NCBI GenBank assembly: GCA_934394815.1
Contig: CAKRRD010000040.1
Span: forward strand, 1 to 30,385
Direction of reading: 5' to 3'
DNA from: an uncultured Acetatifactor sp.
GTDB taxonomy: Bacteria; Bacillota; Clostridia; Lachnospirales; Lachnospiraceae
DNA: 30,385 nt
The translations under genes were made by a program, and so were the position numbers. Below, piece by piece: positions 22,714-30,385 of this stretch (position 1 is the stretch's first letter; the number at the start of each line of letters is the position of its first letter). Under the pieces are notes generated by a model that saw only the letters and a program-made list of their open reading frames with translations, searched no databases and was not told the DNA's origin.

Positions 22714-23325
22714 ATGGCACTGGAAAACAAATTGGGAATTTCTGATTCGGCGGAACTTGCCCGCGAAGAGGAAAAAATAAGCAAACAAAAAGCGGCATGG
22801 CTGTTTGAAAGTGGAACACTGGATACCCTGCCTGCGGGAACTTTTGCGGCTCTGCAGATAATCCACAAGTACCTCTTTGAAGATATTTATGAATTCGCCG
22901 GGAAGATACGCACTGTGAATCTGGCAAAGGGCAGTTTTCGTTTTGCCCCGGTAATGTATCTGGAAGCGGCGCTTGCAAATATTGACAAGATGCCGCAATC
23001 CACGTTTGATGAGATCATCGAGAAATATGTGGAGATGAACATAGCACATCCGTTTCGCGAGGGCAATGGGCGCAGTACTCGCATCTGGCTGGATCTTATG
23101 TTAAAAAGCGGTATCGGACAGGTGGTGGACTGGAGTCTGGTGGACAAGGAGGATTATCTTCTGGCAATGGAGAGAAGCCCTATCCGGGACACGGAGATCA
23201 AGGTGCTGCTGAAAGCGGCGTTGACCACGGAGATCAACAGCCGGGAGATTTATATGAAAGGGATCGACCATAGTTATTATTATGAAGGTTATATTACTTT
23301 TAAGACGGAAGATCTGAGAAAATAA
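22714..23325 (+). CDS. Fic-domain AMP-transferase with C-terminal inhibitory motif (class III)
   Basis: Fic enzyme of 203 residues, probably transferring AMP from ATP to a protein hydroxyl. The catalytic loop HPFREGNGRSTR begins with His112 and matches the HxFx(D/E)GNGRxxR consensus fully, so it should be active. Near the C terminus SYYYEG (187-192) matches the inhibitory (S/T)xxxE(G/N) motif, with Glu191 the residue that blocks productive ATP binding. An inhibitory helix at the C-terminal end of a single-domain protein defines class III, as in Neisseria NmFic, where oligomerisation tunes activity. No separate antitoxin is encoded beside it, consistent with self-inhibition. The start at 22714 follows GGAGGA; an upstream ATG frame from 22690 has no site. 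The target is unknown; gyrase/topoisomerase IV is known for some relatives. Confidence 0.92.
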   Translation: MALENKLGISDSAELAREEEKISKQKAAWLFESGTLDTLPAGTFAALQIIHKYLFEDIYEFAGKIRTVNLAKGSFRFAPVMYLEAALANIDKMPQSTFDEIIEKYVEMNIAHPFREGNGRSTRIWLDLMLKSGIGQVVDWSLVDKEDYLLAMERSPIRDTEIKVLLKAALTTEINSREIYMKGIDHSYYYEGYITFKTEDLRK

Positions 23326-23331
23326 TACCAT

Positions 23332-23360
23332 TTGACATTGAGAACCATTTTCGATAAAAT
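23332..23360 (+). promoter_or_regulatory. Strong promoter with a Fur-box-like spacer
   Basis: TTGACA (23332-23337, perfect) and TAAAAT (23355-23360, five of six) are exactly 17 bases apart. The spacer holds TGAGAACCATTTTCG (23339-23353), which matches the 7-1-7 Fur core TGATAATnATTATCA at 10 of 14 positions. Repression by Fur with iron is therefore plausible. It drives the ABC exporter operon, or else a very short RNA ended by the hairpin at 23362-23405. Confidence 0.7.
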
Positions 23361-23361
23361 G

Positions 23362-23405
23362 ACCGTGCGGGCAGTTAGAAGTTACTAACTCCTGCACGGT
23401 TTTAT
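23362..23405 (+). terminator. Terminator after fic, overlapping the next operon's start site
   Basis: ACCGTGCGGGCAGTTAG (23362-23378) pairs with CTAACTCCTGCACGGT (23385-23400) with small imperfections, followed by TTTTATTTT. It ends the Fic transcript. The stem begins two bases after the -10 of the promoter at 23332-23360, so transcripts of the ABC operon would start within its left arm. The stretch 23406-23503 contains a possible ATGGG/CCCAT hairpin and nothing else I recognise. Confidence 0.85.
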
Positions 23406-23503
23406 TTTAACAATAAATCAGAGATGGGTTGGCGATGAATCCTAAGGCCCATGCCTGCGGGAAGGTCCGGGATATTTTATAAGAGAAAAGGATGGAAATA
23501 CCT

Positions 23504-25339
23504 ATGATGATCAACAAAAGACTGATCGGCATTGTGCCGGAGAGCCGGAAGTACATTGCGGGAAATGTGGCCTTGCAATGGCTGTCACTGGTGGCCAATA
23601 TGGTGATGATGACGGCGATTGCGACACTATTGTCGGCTTTGTATTTTTACAGGGAAATGAGCACACTGTTTTCCGGTGCGGTTGTGGCGATGCTGGCAGC
23701 ACTCCTAGTGCGTTTTGGCTGTGCCATCGGGGCATCGAAAATGAGTTACCTCTCTTCCAAAGAGGTGAAGAAGACGCTGCGCAGACGGATCTATGAGAAG
23801 CTTCTGCGTCTGGGTGCTTCTTATCAGGAGCAGACGACGACCTCCGAAGTGGTACAGGTGGCTGTGGAAGGTGTGGATCAGCTGGAGACGTATTTTGGCG
23901 CGTATCTGCCCCAGTTTTTCTATGCCATGCTGGCGCCCCTGACGCTGTTTATTTATCTGTGCTTTATCAATGTGCCTTCGGCAGTGGTGCTCCTGATCTG
24001 CGTGCCCCTGATCCCGGTGGCCATCGCGGCCGTACAGACCTGGGCGAAAAGGCTGCTGGCGAAATACTGGGGACAGTACACGGCGCTGGGAGATACTTTT
24101 CTGGAAAATCTGCAGGGACTGACCACTTTGAAGATCTATCAGTCCGATGCCTATAAAAATGAAGAAATGAATGCGGAATCGGAGAAATTCCGCAAGATCA
24201 CCATGAAGGTGCTGATCATGCAGCTGAATTCCATTACCATCATGGATTTCATCGCCTATGGCGGTGCGGCGCTGGGAATCATCCTCTCCGTCAGTCAGAT
24301 GCGGGCGGGAAAAGTAGATCTGGCCGGATGCCTGCTGATCATTTTACTGGCAGCGGACTTTTTTATCCCCATGCGGCAGCTGGGCTCCTTTTTCCACATT
24401 GCCATGAACGGTATGGCGGCCAGCGAGAAGATCTTCCGGCTGTTGGATCTGCCGGAGCGGGAGGATGGTGGTGAGACTGCGGCAAATGCGGATAACTTTG
24501 AGGCATCGGTCGCAACAACGGGAGAAGCAACCATGACGAAGAACGGGAAAATGATGCAGAACGTACTGTTTCCCACAGAGGGTGATATCTGTCTGGAACA
24601 GGTGCATTTTGCCTATGAAGCGGACCGGGAGATCCTCCACGGTGTGGATCTGGTGCTGCGCAGGGGCAGACTGACAGCCATCGTGGGAGAGAGCGGCTGT
24701 GGAAAATCCACCATTTCCGGCATCCTCATGGGCAGAAACGGTGGATATACCGGCACGGTACGGGTCGGCACTGTGGATATGCGTCAGATTCCGGAGGTGA
24801 GCCGGATGCAGAATATCACCTATGTCAGTCACCAGAGTTATCTGTTCCGCGGAACCGTCCGGGAGAATCTGTGCATGGGACGACCGGAGGCTACGGAGGA
24901 GGAACTGTGGCAGGTGCTGGAAAAGGTGCGTCTGGCGGATTTCCTGCGGAGTGAACAGGGACTGGAGACTCCGGTGCAGGAGAAGGGAAGCAATTTCTCC
25001 GGGGGCCAGTGTCAACGGCTGGCACTGGCGAGAGCACTTCTGCATGACAGTCCGGTCTATATTTTCGATGAAGCGACTTCCAATATTGATGTGGAGAGTG
25101 AGAATGATATCATGGCGCTGATCCGGGAACTGGCAGCCACCGGGGAAAAGACGATTCTGCTGATCTCCCACCGGCTGGCGAATGTGGTGGAAGCGGACCG
25201 AATCTATGTCATGGATGCCGGAATTGTGACGGAACAGGGAACACAGGAAGAACTGCTGGCGAAGAACGGAACCTACGCGAGATTATGGAATGCCCAGCAG
25301 AGTCTGGAGAATTACGGAAAAAGAGGTGCGCAGGCATGA
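23504..25339 (+). CDS. ABC transporter ATP-binding/permease subunit A (CydD-like)
   Basis: Half-transporter of about 611 residues. An N-terminal six-helix exporter-type membrane domain (about 15-310) precedes a polar spacer and an ATPase domain (about 360-600). Walker A GESGCGKST is at 395-403, the signature reads FSGGQ, Walker B ends YIFDEATSNID with the catalytic Glu present, and the H-loop is ISHR. It is half of a heterodimer with the next gene, overlapping it by four bases (ATGA). The pair resembles CydDC-type and siderophore-type heterodimers; the cargo is not readable. The Fur-like promoter hints at iron, and the YgbA gene downstream at redox or nitrosative stress. Start choice is uncertain between 23492, 23504 and 23507, as none has an ideal ribosome binding site. 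Confidence 0.85.
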   Translation: MMINKRLIGIVPESRKYIAGNVALQWLSLVANMVMMTAIATLLSALYFYREMSTLFSGAVVAMLAALLVRFGCAIGASKMSYLSSKEVKKTLRRRIYEKLLRLGASYQEQTTTSEVVQVAVEGVDQLETYFGAYLPQFFYAMLAPLTLFIYLCFINVPSAVVLLICVPLIPVAIAAVQTWAKRLLAKYWGQYTALGDTFLENLQGLTTLKIYQSDAYKNEEMNAESEKFRKITMKVLIMQLNSITIMDFIAYGGAALGIILSVSQMRAGKVDLAGCLLIILLAADFFIPMRQLGSFFHIAMNGMAASEKIFRLLDLPEREDGGETAANADNFEASVATTGEATMTKNGKMMQNVLFPTEGDICLEQVHFAYEADREILHGVDLVLRRGRLTAIVGESGCGKSTISGILMGRNGGYTGTVRVGTVDMRQIPEVSRMQNITYVSHQSYLFRGTVRENLCMGRPEATEEELWQVLEKVRLADFLRSEQGLETPVQEKGSNFSGGQCQRLALARALLHDSPVYIFDEATSNIDVESENDIMALIRELAATGEKTILLISHRLANVVEADRIYVMDAGIVTEQGTQEELLAKNGTYARLWNAQQSLENYGKRGAQA

Positions 25340-27084
25340 CGGACACAAAGACGATGCAGCAAAATCAAAACGAAAAACTGTCGGTGAAAAAGCGCAGCGG
25401 CTTCCGGGTCATGGCGGAACTGATCGGACTGGTGAAACCGCTGTCCGGATATATGTGCCTGGCCATTTTCGCAGGACTTCTGGGACATCTGTGCGCCGCC
25501 TTTATTACGATACTGGGCGGCTATGCGGTGCTGGCGGTACTGGGGGTGCAGGATAAAATCACGCCGCTGCAGGTATTTATCACGGTGCCGTTTCTGGCAC
25601 TTTTGCGGGCGGGGCTTCGCTATGGGGAGCAGTCCTGCAACCATTTTATTGCCTTTAAATTATTGGCGTTGATCCGGGACAAGGTATTCCGGGCATTGCG
25701 CAGGCTGTGTCCGGCGAAGCTGGAAGGCAGAGGCAAGGGAGACCTGATTGCGGTAATCACCTCGGATATTGAACTGCTGGAGGTATTTTACGCGCATACC
25801 ATTTCTCCGGCGGCCATTGCATTTCTGTTTATCCTGATCCTGTGCGGATTCATTGGCAGCTTCCATCCGGCGCTGGGACTGCTGGCGCTGGCGGCTTATG
25901 TAATGGTGGGTGTGCTGGTGCCGCTTATCATTTCGAAGGCCAGCGGGGATCACGGCATCCGCTTCCGCAGCGGATCGGGAGATTTGTCCGGTTACGTGCT
26001 GGACAGCCTGCGGGGACTGACGGAGACCATTCAGTACGGCCAGGGACAGGCGAGACTGGACGGCATGATGGCGAAGACGGATGTACTGAGCGGTGAAGAA
26101 GAGAAAATGAAGGCGATCTCCGGACGGAATACGGCGATTACCAATACGGTGATCCTGCTGTTTGATCTGGCGATGCTGTGTACCTCCGTGGCGCTGTACC
26201 GAAATGGTGCGGTCGGTTATGAAGGTGTAGTGATTCCGACGGTGGCACTGATGAGTTCCTTCGGCCCCTGTGTGGCACTGGCGGCGCTTGGCAGCACTTT
26301 ACAGAATACATTCGCGGCGGGGAACCGGGTGTTAGATATTCTGGAGGAAGAACCGGCGGTGGAGGAGATCACCGGGAGACCGGAGATCGCTTTTACCGGA
26401 GCTGCGGCGGAGCATGTGACCTTTTCTTATGAGGCAAAGGCAGCAGACCCGGCAAATGTTGGTGCCGGGATGGCACAGAACAATATTCTGACAGATGTGT
26501 CGGTAGAAATTCCGGAACATTCCGTCATCGGCATCACCGGCAGAAGCGGCAGCGGTAAATCCACCCTTTTGAAGCTGTTGATGCGGTTCTGGACGGTACC
26601 GCAGGGAGAGGTGAAACTGTCCGGTACTTCCGTGGAGGAGATCAATACGGCGAACCTCCGGGCAATGGAAAGCTTCGTGACCCAGGAGACCCATCTGTTC
26701 CACGACAGCATCCGTAATAATCTCCGGATTGCCAAGCTGGATGCCACGGAGGAAGAGATGATCGCCGCCTGCAAAAAGGCATCCGTGCATGATTTTATTA
26801 TGACACTGCCACAGGGATATGACACACCTGTCGGAGAATTGGGAGACACCTTATCCGGTGGAGAGAGACAGCGGATCGGTCTGGCGAGAGCCTTTCTGCA
26901 CGATGCACCGTTCCTGCTGCTGGATGAGCCCACGAGTAATCTGGACAGCCTGAACGAAGCGGTGATCTTAAAATCCCTCAGGGAAGAAAAAGAGGACAAG
27001 ACCGTCGTGCTGGTGTCCCACAGAGAATCCACCATGCGCATTGCAGATAGGAGTTATTCCGTAGAAAACGGGAGGATGAGCTGA
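25336..27084 (+). CDS. ABC transporter ATP-binding/permease subunit B (CydC-like)
   Basis: Second half-transporter, 582 residues. A six-helix membrane domain (about 30-325) is followed by an ATPase domain with Walker A GRSGSGKST (402-410), signature LSGGERQR, Walker B LLLDEPTSNLD and H-loop VSHR. Both subunits keep the catalytic glutamate, so both ATP sites could be active, unlike many heterodimeric exporters with one degenerate site. The start at 25336 sits in an ATGA overlap with the upstream gene, with AGAGGTG before it. Its stop overlaps the next start (TGATG). The three genes are thus translationally coupled. Confidence 0.88.
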   Translation: MTDTKTMQQNQNEKLSVKKRSGFRVMAELIGLVKPLSGYMCLAIFAGLLGHLCAAFITILGGYAVLAVLGVQDKITPLQVFITVPFLALLRAGLRYGEQSCNHFIAFKLLALIRDKVFRALRRLCPAKLEGRGKGDLIAVITSDIELLEVFYAHTISPAAIAFLFILILCGFIGSFHPALGLLALAAYVMVGVLVPLIISKASGDHGIRFRSGSGDLSGYVLDSLRGLTETIQYGQGQARLDGMMAKTDVLSGEEEKMKAISGRNTAITNTVILLFDLAMLCTSVALYRNGAVGYEGVVIPTVALMSSFGPCVALAALGSTLQNTFAAGNRVLDILEEEPAVEEITGRPEIAFTGAAAEHVTFSYEAKAADPANVGAGMAQNNILTDVSVEIPEHSVIGITGRSGSGKSTLLKLLMRFWTVPQGEVKLSGTSVEEINTANLRAMESFVTQETHLFHDSIRNNLRIAKLDATEEEMIAACKKASVHDFIMTLPQGYDTPVGELGDTLSGGERQRIGLARAFLHDAPFLLLDEPTSNLDSLNEAVILKSLREEKEDKTVVLVSHRESTMRIADRSYSVENGRMS

Positions 27085-27446
27085 TGAATGTAAATCAGAT
27101 TCAGGATAAACGGGAGCGGGAGAAGGAGATGGTCTCCGACATGATCCTGCTCTACTGTCAGAAACAACACAAATCTATACGAAAAGCATCCGGGCTTAAG
27201 AAAACAGACCTCTGCCCGGAATGCGCCGAACTGGAAGACTACGCCCGCATGCGCAGCGACAAATGCCCTTTCATGGAGACCAAGACCTTCTGCTCCAACT
27301 GCAAGGTCCACTGCTACAAGCCCGACATGCGGGAGCGCATCCGCACCGTCATGCGCTTCTCCGGCCCAAGGATGCTGCTCGTCCACCCTGCGGCCGCCAT
27401 CCGGCATGTGATCGAGTCCCGGAAGGAAGCCGCGAAAAACCGATAA
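27084..27446 (+). CDS. ygbA: YgbA-type nitrous oxide-stimulated promoter family protein
   Basis: Small cytoplasmic protein of 120 residues matching the YgbA_NO family. In E. coli and Salmonella, ygbA is induced by nitric oxide through NsrR and helps recovery from nitrosative stress; its biochemical activity is unsettled. The seven cysteines are Cys25, 44, 47, 61, 70, 73 and 77, arranged as CPEC, CPF and CSNCKVHC. A metal or Fe-S site, or thiol chemistry, would fit that arrangement. GGAGGATG inside the ABC gene is its ribosome binding site and the start overlaps that stop codon by one base. Its codons end in C far more often than those of the ABC genes, suggesting a different origin. Coupling to an exporter pair points to a shared stress regulon. 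Confidence 0.85.
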   Translation: MNVNQIQDKREREKEMVSDMILLYCQKQHKSIRKASGLKKTDLCPECAELEDYARMRSDKCPFMETKTFCSNCKVHCYKPDMRERIRTVMRFSGPRMLLVHPAAAIRHVIESRKEAAKNR

Positions 27447-27451
27447 CAAAG

Positions 27452-27483
27452 CCCCGGCAGTTATCATAACTGCCGGGGTTTTT
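27452..27483. terminator. Strong terminator between ygbA and cellobiose phosphorylase
   Basis: CCCCGGCAGTTAT (27452-27464) and ATAACTGCCGGGG (27466-27478) are perfect inverted arms followed by TTTTT. It ends the ABC/ygbA operon and probably also serves the convergent minus-strand gene, though the T-run there is weaker. Confidence 0.92.
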
Positions 27484-27502
27484 AAGGAGGATAGAAAGCT
27501 TA

Positions 27503-29938
27503 TTAACCCATGGTGATGACTACATTGTATTCTTCCTTACCCTTTTCATAAGGAATGATGTGGCCGTCTACAGCCTTGCCGTCCACGGTCATGGATACCA
27601 CGCCCTTTTCCACATTCTGCGGGTTTTTCACCTGAATGTGATAAGTGCCCTCCCGGAACTTACGGGTGATGGAGAAATCACCAAAGTCCTTGGGGATACA
27701 AGGATCTACGGACAATCCCTGATGGGTGGGGTATACACCCAGAATGTACTGAGAGATATTTACGAAAGTCCATGCTGCGGTACCGGTCAGCCAGCTGTTC
27801 TTCGCCTCGCCGTGGAATTTGGCATCCTTACCGGCCACCATCTGGGAATATACATAAGGCTCGGTGCGATGAATCTCACTGATGTCCTCGATGTATGCGG
27901 GACAGGTCTTGCGGTAGATCTCGAAAGCTCTGTCACCTCTGCCGAGCACGGTCTCTGCGATAGATACCCAGGGATTGTTGTGGCAGAAGATACCGGCATT
28001 CTCTTTATATCCGGGGGGATAAGAGGATACTTCACCAAGTTCGAGGTGATACTCCGTATATGCGGGCTGCAAGATCATGACACCATATTTGGTATCCAGT
28101 CTCTCTTTTACGGAATTCAATGCCTTCTCGGCAAGTCCTTCCTTCACACCGACACCGGCCAGTACGCAGAAGCCCTGAGGCTCAATGTAGATCTGACCTT
28201 CACGGCATTCTTTGGAACCTACCTTGTGGCTGTAAGCATCGTAAGCACGAACGAACCAGTCACCGTCCCAGCCATCCTTCAGGATTGCATCGTACATTGC
28301 CTGTACTTCCTTACGTGCACGGGCAGCCTCGGCCTCGTCACCCATCAGTTCACACAGCTGTGCATATTCTTCACCGTATTTTACAAACATGCCGGCAATG
28401 AATACGGATTCTGCCACGGGTCCTTCACTGGGACCGAAGGTCTGGAAGGATTCTCCGGGATGAGCGGAGAAACAGTTCAGGTTCAGGCAGTCATTCCAGT
28501 CGGCACGGCCGATCAGGGGCAGATTGTGAGGACCTTTGTGGTTGATGATATAGTCTAAGGAGCGTTTTAAGTGATCCATCAGAGGAGCAGCCACGCTCAT
28601 GTCGTTATCAAAAGGAACCATCTGGGTCAGAATGGAGGTATCGCCGGTCTCTCTGACATAAGCGCTGGTACCTGCAATGAGCCACAGGGGATCATCATTG
28701 AAGCCGCTGCCGATATCGGAGTTGCCCTTCTTGGTCAGAGGCTGGTATTGATGGTAAGCGCTGCCGTCCTGGAACTGGGTGGAAGCGATATCAATGATAC
28801 GTTCTCTTGCACGATCCGGGATCAGATGCACGAAACCGAGCAGATCCTGACAGGAGTCACGGAAGCCCATGCCACGGCCGATTCCGGATTCGTAGTAGGA
28901 AGCGGAACGGGACATATTGAAGGTAACCATACACTGGTACTGGTTCCAGGTGTTGACCATACGGTTCACCTTTTCATCGGCGGAAGTTACGGTGTAGCGG
29001 GCCAGCAGCTGTTTCCAGTAAGTCTGTAATGCTGCGAAAGCTTTTTCCACCTGGTCGTCAGTCTGGTATTTTGCCAGCATTTCTTTTGCACGGGTCTTGT
29101 TGATCACACCATAGGATTCCCACTTTTCTTCTTCGGGATTCTCAATATAGCCCAGTACGAAGATGAAAGTCTTGGTCTCACCGGCTGCCAGTTCTACGTT
29201 GATCTGATGAGAAGCGATGGGAGACCAGCCGCTTGCCATGGAATTCGTGCACTTGCCGTTCTCGACCGCTTCGGGAGAATCCGCACCTCTGTACGCACCC
29301 AGGAAAGCGTCTCTGCTGGTATCGAAACCGTCGATCTTCGCATTCACGGAATAGATTGCATAATGATTACGACGCTCGCGGTATTCGGTCTTATGATAGA
29401 TAGTGGAATCCTGTACCTCCACTTCACCTGTGCTTAAGTTACGCTGGAAGTTCTTCATATCATCGTCAGCGTTCCACAGGCACCATTCTACATAAGAGAA
29501 TACGGACAGCTTCTTGTCCTCGGAGCTTCCGTTGGTCAGGGTCAGCTGAGAGATCTCACAGTTATCGTTCAGAGGAACGAAGGAGAGCACGGAAGCCTTG
29601 ACACCGTTCCTGGAAGAGGTGAAGCGGCTGTAACCGATACCGTGGCGGCACTCGTAGGAGTCCAGCTCAGTCTTTGTAGGCTGCCAGCCGGGGTTCCATA
29701 CGGTATCCCCGTCCTTGATGTACAGATACTTGCCGTTGATGTCGGCCGGTACGTTGTTGTAACGATAACGGGTCAGACGCAGCAGCTTTGCATCCTTATA
29801 GAAGGTATATCCGCCGCAGGTATTGGATATCAGACTGAAAAACTCATTGCAGCCCAGGTAGTTGATCCAGGGAAGCGGAGTCTTGGGAGTGGTAATGACA
29901 TATTCCTGATGCACATCATCAAAATGGCCATACTTCAT
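27503..29938 (-). CDS. cbp: Cellobiose phosphorylase (GH94)
   Basis: Cytoplasmic inverting phosphorylase: cellobiose plus phosphate gives alpha-glucose-1-phosphate and glucose, saving ATP compared with hydrolysis. The 811-residue length and long identical stretches match the Clostridium thermocellum enzyme as I remember it. The opening [20 protein letters not shown] and the blocks [12 protein letters not shown] and [20 protein letters not shown] are family-specific. The general acid is Asp483 in [13 protein letters not shown]. The phosphate-site segment [12 protein letters not shown] is near residue 725. The ATG at 29938 is chosen because AAGGAG lies eight bases upstream; a start seven codons earlier would include that site in the protein. 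It is monocistronic in this window. No cellobiose transporter is visible, but one may lie beyond the right edge. Confidence 0.97.
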   Translation of the reverse strand: MKYGHFDDVHQEYVITTPKTPLPWINYLGCNEFFSLISNTCGGYTFYKDAKLLRLTRYRYNNVPADINGKYLYIKDGDTVWNPGWQPTKTELDSYECRHGIGYSRFTSSRNGVKASVLSFVPLNDNCEISQLTLTNGSSEDKKLSVFSYVEWCLWNADDDMKNFQRNLSTGEVEVQDSTIYHKTEYRERRNHYAIYSVNAKIDGFDTSRDAFLGAYRGADSPEAVENGKCTNSMASGWSPIASHQINVELAAGETKTFIFVLGYIENPEEEKWESYGVINKTRAKEMLAKYQTDDQVEKAFAALQTYWKQLLARYTVTSADEKVNRMVNTWNQYQCMVTFNMSRSASYYESGIGRGMGFRDSCQDLLGFVHLIPDRARERIIDIASTQFQDGSAYHQYQPLTKKGNSDIGSGFNDDPLWLIAGTSAYVRETGDTSILTQMVPFDNDMSVAAPLMDHLKRSLDYIINHKGPHNLPLIGRADWNDCLNLNCFSAHPGESFQTFGPSEGPVAESVFIAGMFVKYGEEYAQLCELMGDEAEAARARKEVQAMYDAILKDGWDGDWFVRAYDAYSHKVGSKECREGQIYIEPQGFCVLAGVGVKEGLAEKALNSVKERLDTKYGVMILQPAYTEYHLELGEVSSYPPGYKENAGIFCHNNPWVSIAETVLGRGDRAFEIYRKTCPAYIEDISEIHRTEPYVYSQMVAGKDAKFHGEAKNSWLTGTAAWTFVNISQYILGVYPTHQGLSVDPCIPKDFGDFSITRKFREGTYHIQVKNPQNVEKGVVSMTVDGKAVDGHIIPYEKGKEEYNVVITMG

Positions 29939-30012
29939 AAGAAAATCTCCTTCTTTCATATTATTGTATACTGAGTGTTTGTTTTTTCGCTGCGGAGCAC
30001 TTTGCGTTCAGT

Positions 30013-30024
30013 AAACGATTAAGT
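30013..30024. promoter_or_regulatory. Operator-like element, copy 1
   Basis: AAACGATTAAGT lies about 20 bases downstream of the -10 of the cellobiose phosphorylase promoter. The identical 12-mer recurs at 30369-30380 after the rightward promoter. Outer AAC/GTT-type symmetry is partial. A shared LacI-family regulator is likely but unproven. Confidence 0.55.
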
Positions 30025-30044
30025 ACTCCGGATTTCTGATTTGT

Positions 30045-30073
30045 ATTATACAGAAGCGAATCTGAAAATGCAA
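30045..30073 (-). promoter_or_regulatory. Promoter of cellobiose phosphorylase
   Basis: On the minus strand TTGCAT (30073-30068) and a perfect TATAAT (30050-30045) are 17 bases apart, about 110 bases upstream of the start codon. The operator-like 12-mer at 30013-30024 lies just downstream, within the transcribed leader. Confidence 0.8.
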
Positions 30074-30187
30074 TACGAATCTTAAAAAAGCCCGTAAAAT
30101 GCGCAATGTATACAAAAACACATGGGAAAGATGGGCAGAAGACACAAAACGAAAGAGACGTTGGGACGTCGCTTTTACGAAATAAAA

Positions 30188-30222
30188 TAATAGCAAACGT
30201 TATCGCACACTTTGCTATTATA
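30188..30222. repeat. 11-bp perfect inverted repeat around a mal-operator-like core
   Basis: ATAATAGCAAA (30188-30198) and TTTGCTATTAT (30212-30222) flank a 13-base centre. AAACGTTATCG at 30196-30206 matches the half-elements of the importer palindrome (3042-3079) at 10 of 11 positions. There is no T-run suited to termination, so a protein-binding site is more likely. The stretch 30074-30329 holds no gene that I can see. Confidence 0.6.
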
Positions 30223-30329
30223 TAGAAGAAACACAATCAATGTACAAGCCAAATGTACAAAACTACATATCTCAAATTGTTAATTATAGACAAAGTGGAT
30301 ACTTTTTGGAAAAAAACTGCAAAAAAGTA

Positions 30330-30380
30330 TTGCAAAATGCTCAAAGGTGGTATATATTAAAACTACGAAAACGATTAAGT
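30330..30380 (+). promoter_or_regulatory. Rightward promoter and operator copy 2 for a gene beyond the edge
   Basis: TTGCAA (30330-30335) and TATATT (30353-30358) are 17 bases apart. The 12-mer AAACGATTAAGT follows at 30369-30380, where transcription would start. The gene itself is outside the window. The shared 12-mer with the cellobiose phosphorylase leader suggests a divergent, co-regulated sugar operon. Confidence 0.6.
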
Positions 30381-30385
30381 TACAA

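Noticed and set aside
22714..23325. Fic protein as the toxin of a two-gene toxin-antitoxin system
   Set aside because: No small antitoxin gene lies next to it, and the inhibitory motif is within the protein itself.
23406..23503. Possible second riboswitch in the ABC operon leader
   Set aside because: Short ATGGG/CCCAT and CC/GG pairings exist, but no conserved riboswitch consensus was recognised, so no class is claimed.
24344..25171. 275-codon minus-strand open frame antisense to the first ABC gene
   Set aside because: It covers the ATPase domain, whose motifs are intact on the plus strand; the antisense product is not recognisable.
27560..28558. 332-codon plus-strand open frame antisense to cellobiose phosphorylase
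   Set aside because: The minus strand encodes a complete GH94 enzyme. The antisense product has no family features or start site.

Overview
The window looks like chromosomal DNA from a gut-type anaerobic Firmicute, most likely a Lachnospiraceae/Clostridia member. This rests on GGAGG-type ribosome binding sites, a moderate GC content, lipoprotein substrate-binding proteins, a very large LysM-anchored pectinolytic protein, a Clostridium-type 811-residue cellobiose phosphorylase and an oxygen-sensitive radical SAM activase. I cannot name the species. No tRNA, rRNA or CRISPR array was seen, and no intact mobile element.

Layout, left to right. (1) 1-312: a decaying tandem array of 52-bp hairpin units. 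(2) 391-9741: an alpha-glucan block, with glycogen/maltodextrin phosphorylase, a maltodextrin ABC importer (binding lipoprotein plus two permeases), 4-alpha-glucanotransferase, a LacI-family regulator and an NrdG-like radical SAM activase. A 38-bp imperfect palindrome sits between the importer promoter and its first gene. (3) 9742-10236: a transposase remnant, a terminator and two cre-like palindromes. (4) 10237-18990: a 2917-residue secreted protein combining a CE8 pectin methylesterase, a PL9 pectate lyase and a C-terminal LysM. (5) 19084-20073, minus strand: D-lactate dehydrogenase. (6) 20264-23325: a DUF3298-like lipoprotein, then a fluoride riboswitch with a readable terminator switch in front of a cation/proton antiporter, then a class III Fic protein with its own inhibitory motif. 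(7) 23332-27446: a Fur-box-like promoter, a heterodimeric ABC exporter-fold pair and a YgbA-type nitrosative-stress protein, all overlapping. (8) 27503-29938, minus strand: cellobiose phosphorylase. Right of it are operators and a rightward promoter for a gene beyond the edge.

How the genes work together. Starch and glycogen oligosaccharides enter by MalEFG and are processed by MalQ and the phosphorylase to glucose and glucose-1-phosphate. Cellobiose is phosphorolysed in the same energy-saving way. The giant enzyme de-esterifies and cleaves pectin at the cell surface, and D-LDH disposes of fermentation electrons. The remaining genes deal with stress: fluoride, probably iron limitation and nitric oxide.

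The most informative non-coding element is the fluoride riboswitch at 21301-21410. Its 3' aptamer strand is also the left arm of an intrinsic terminator, so the ON/OFF logic can be read directly from the sequence.
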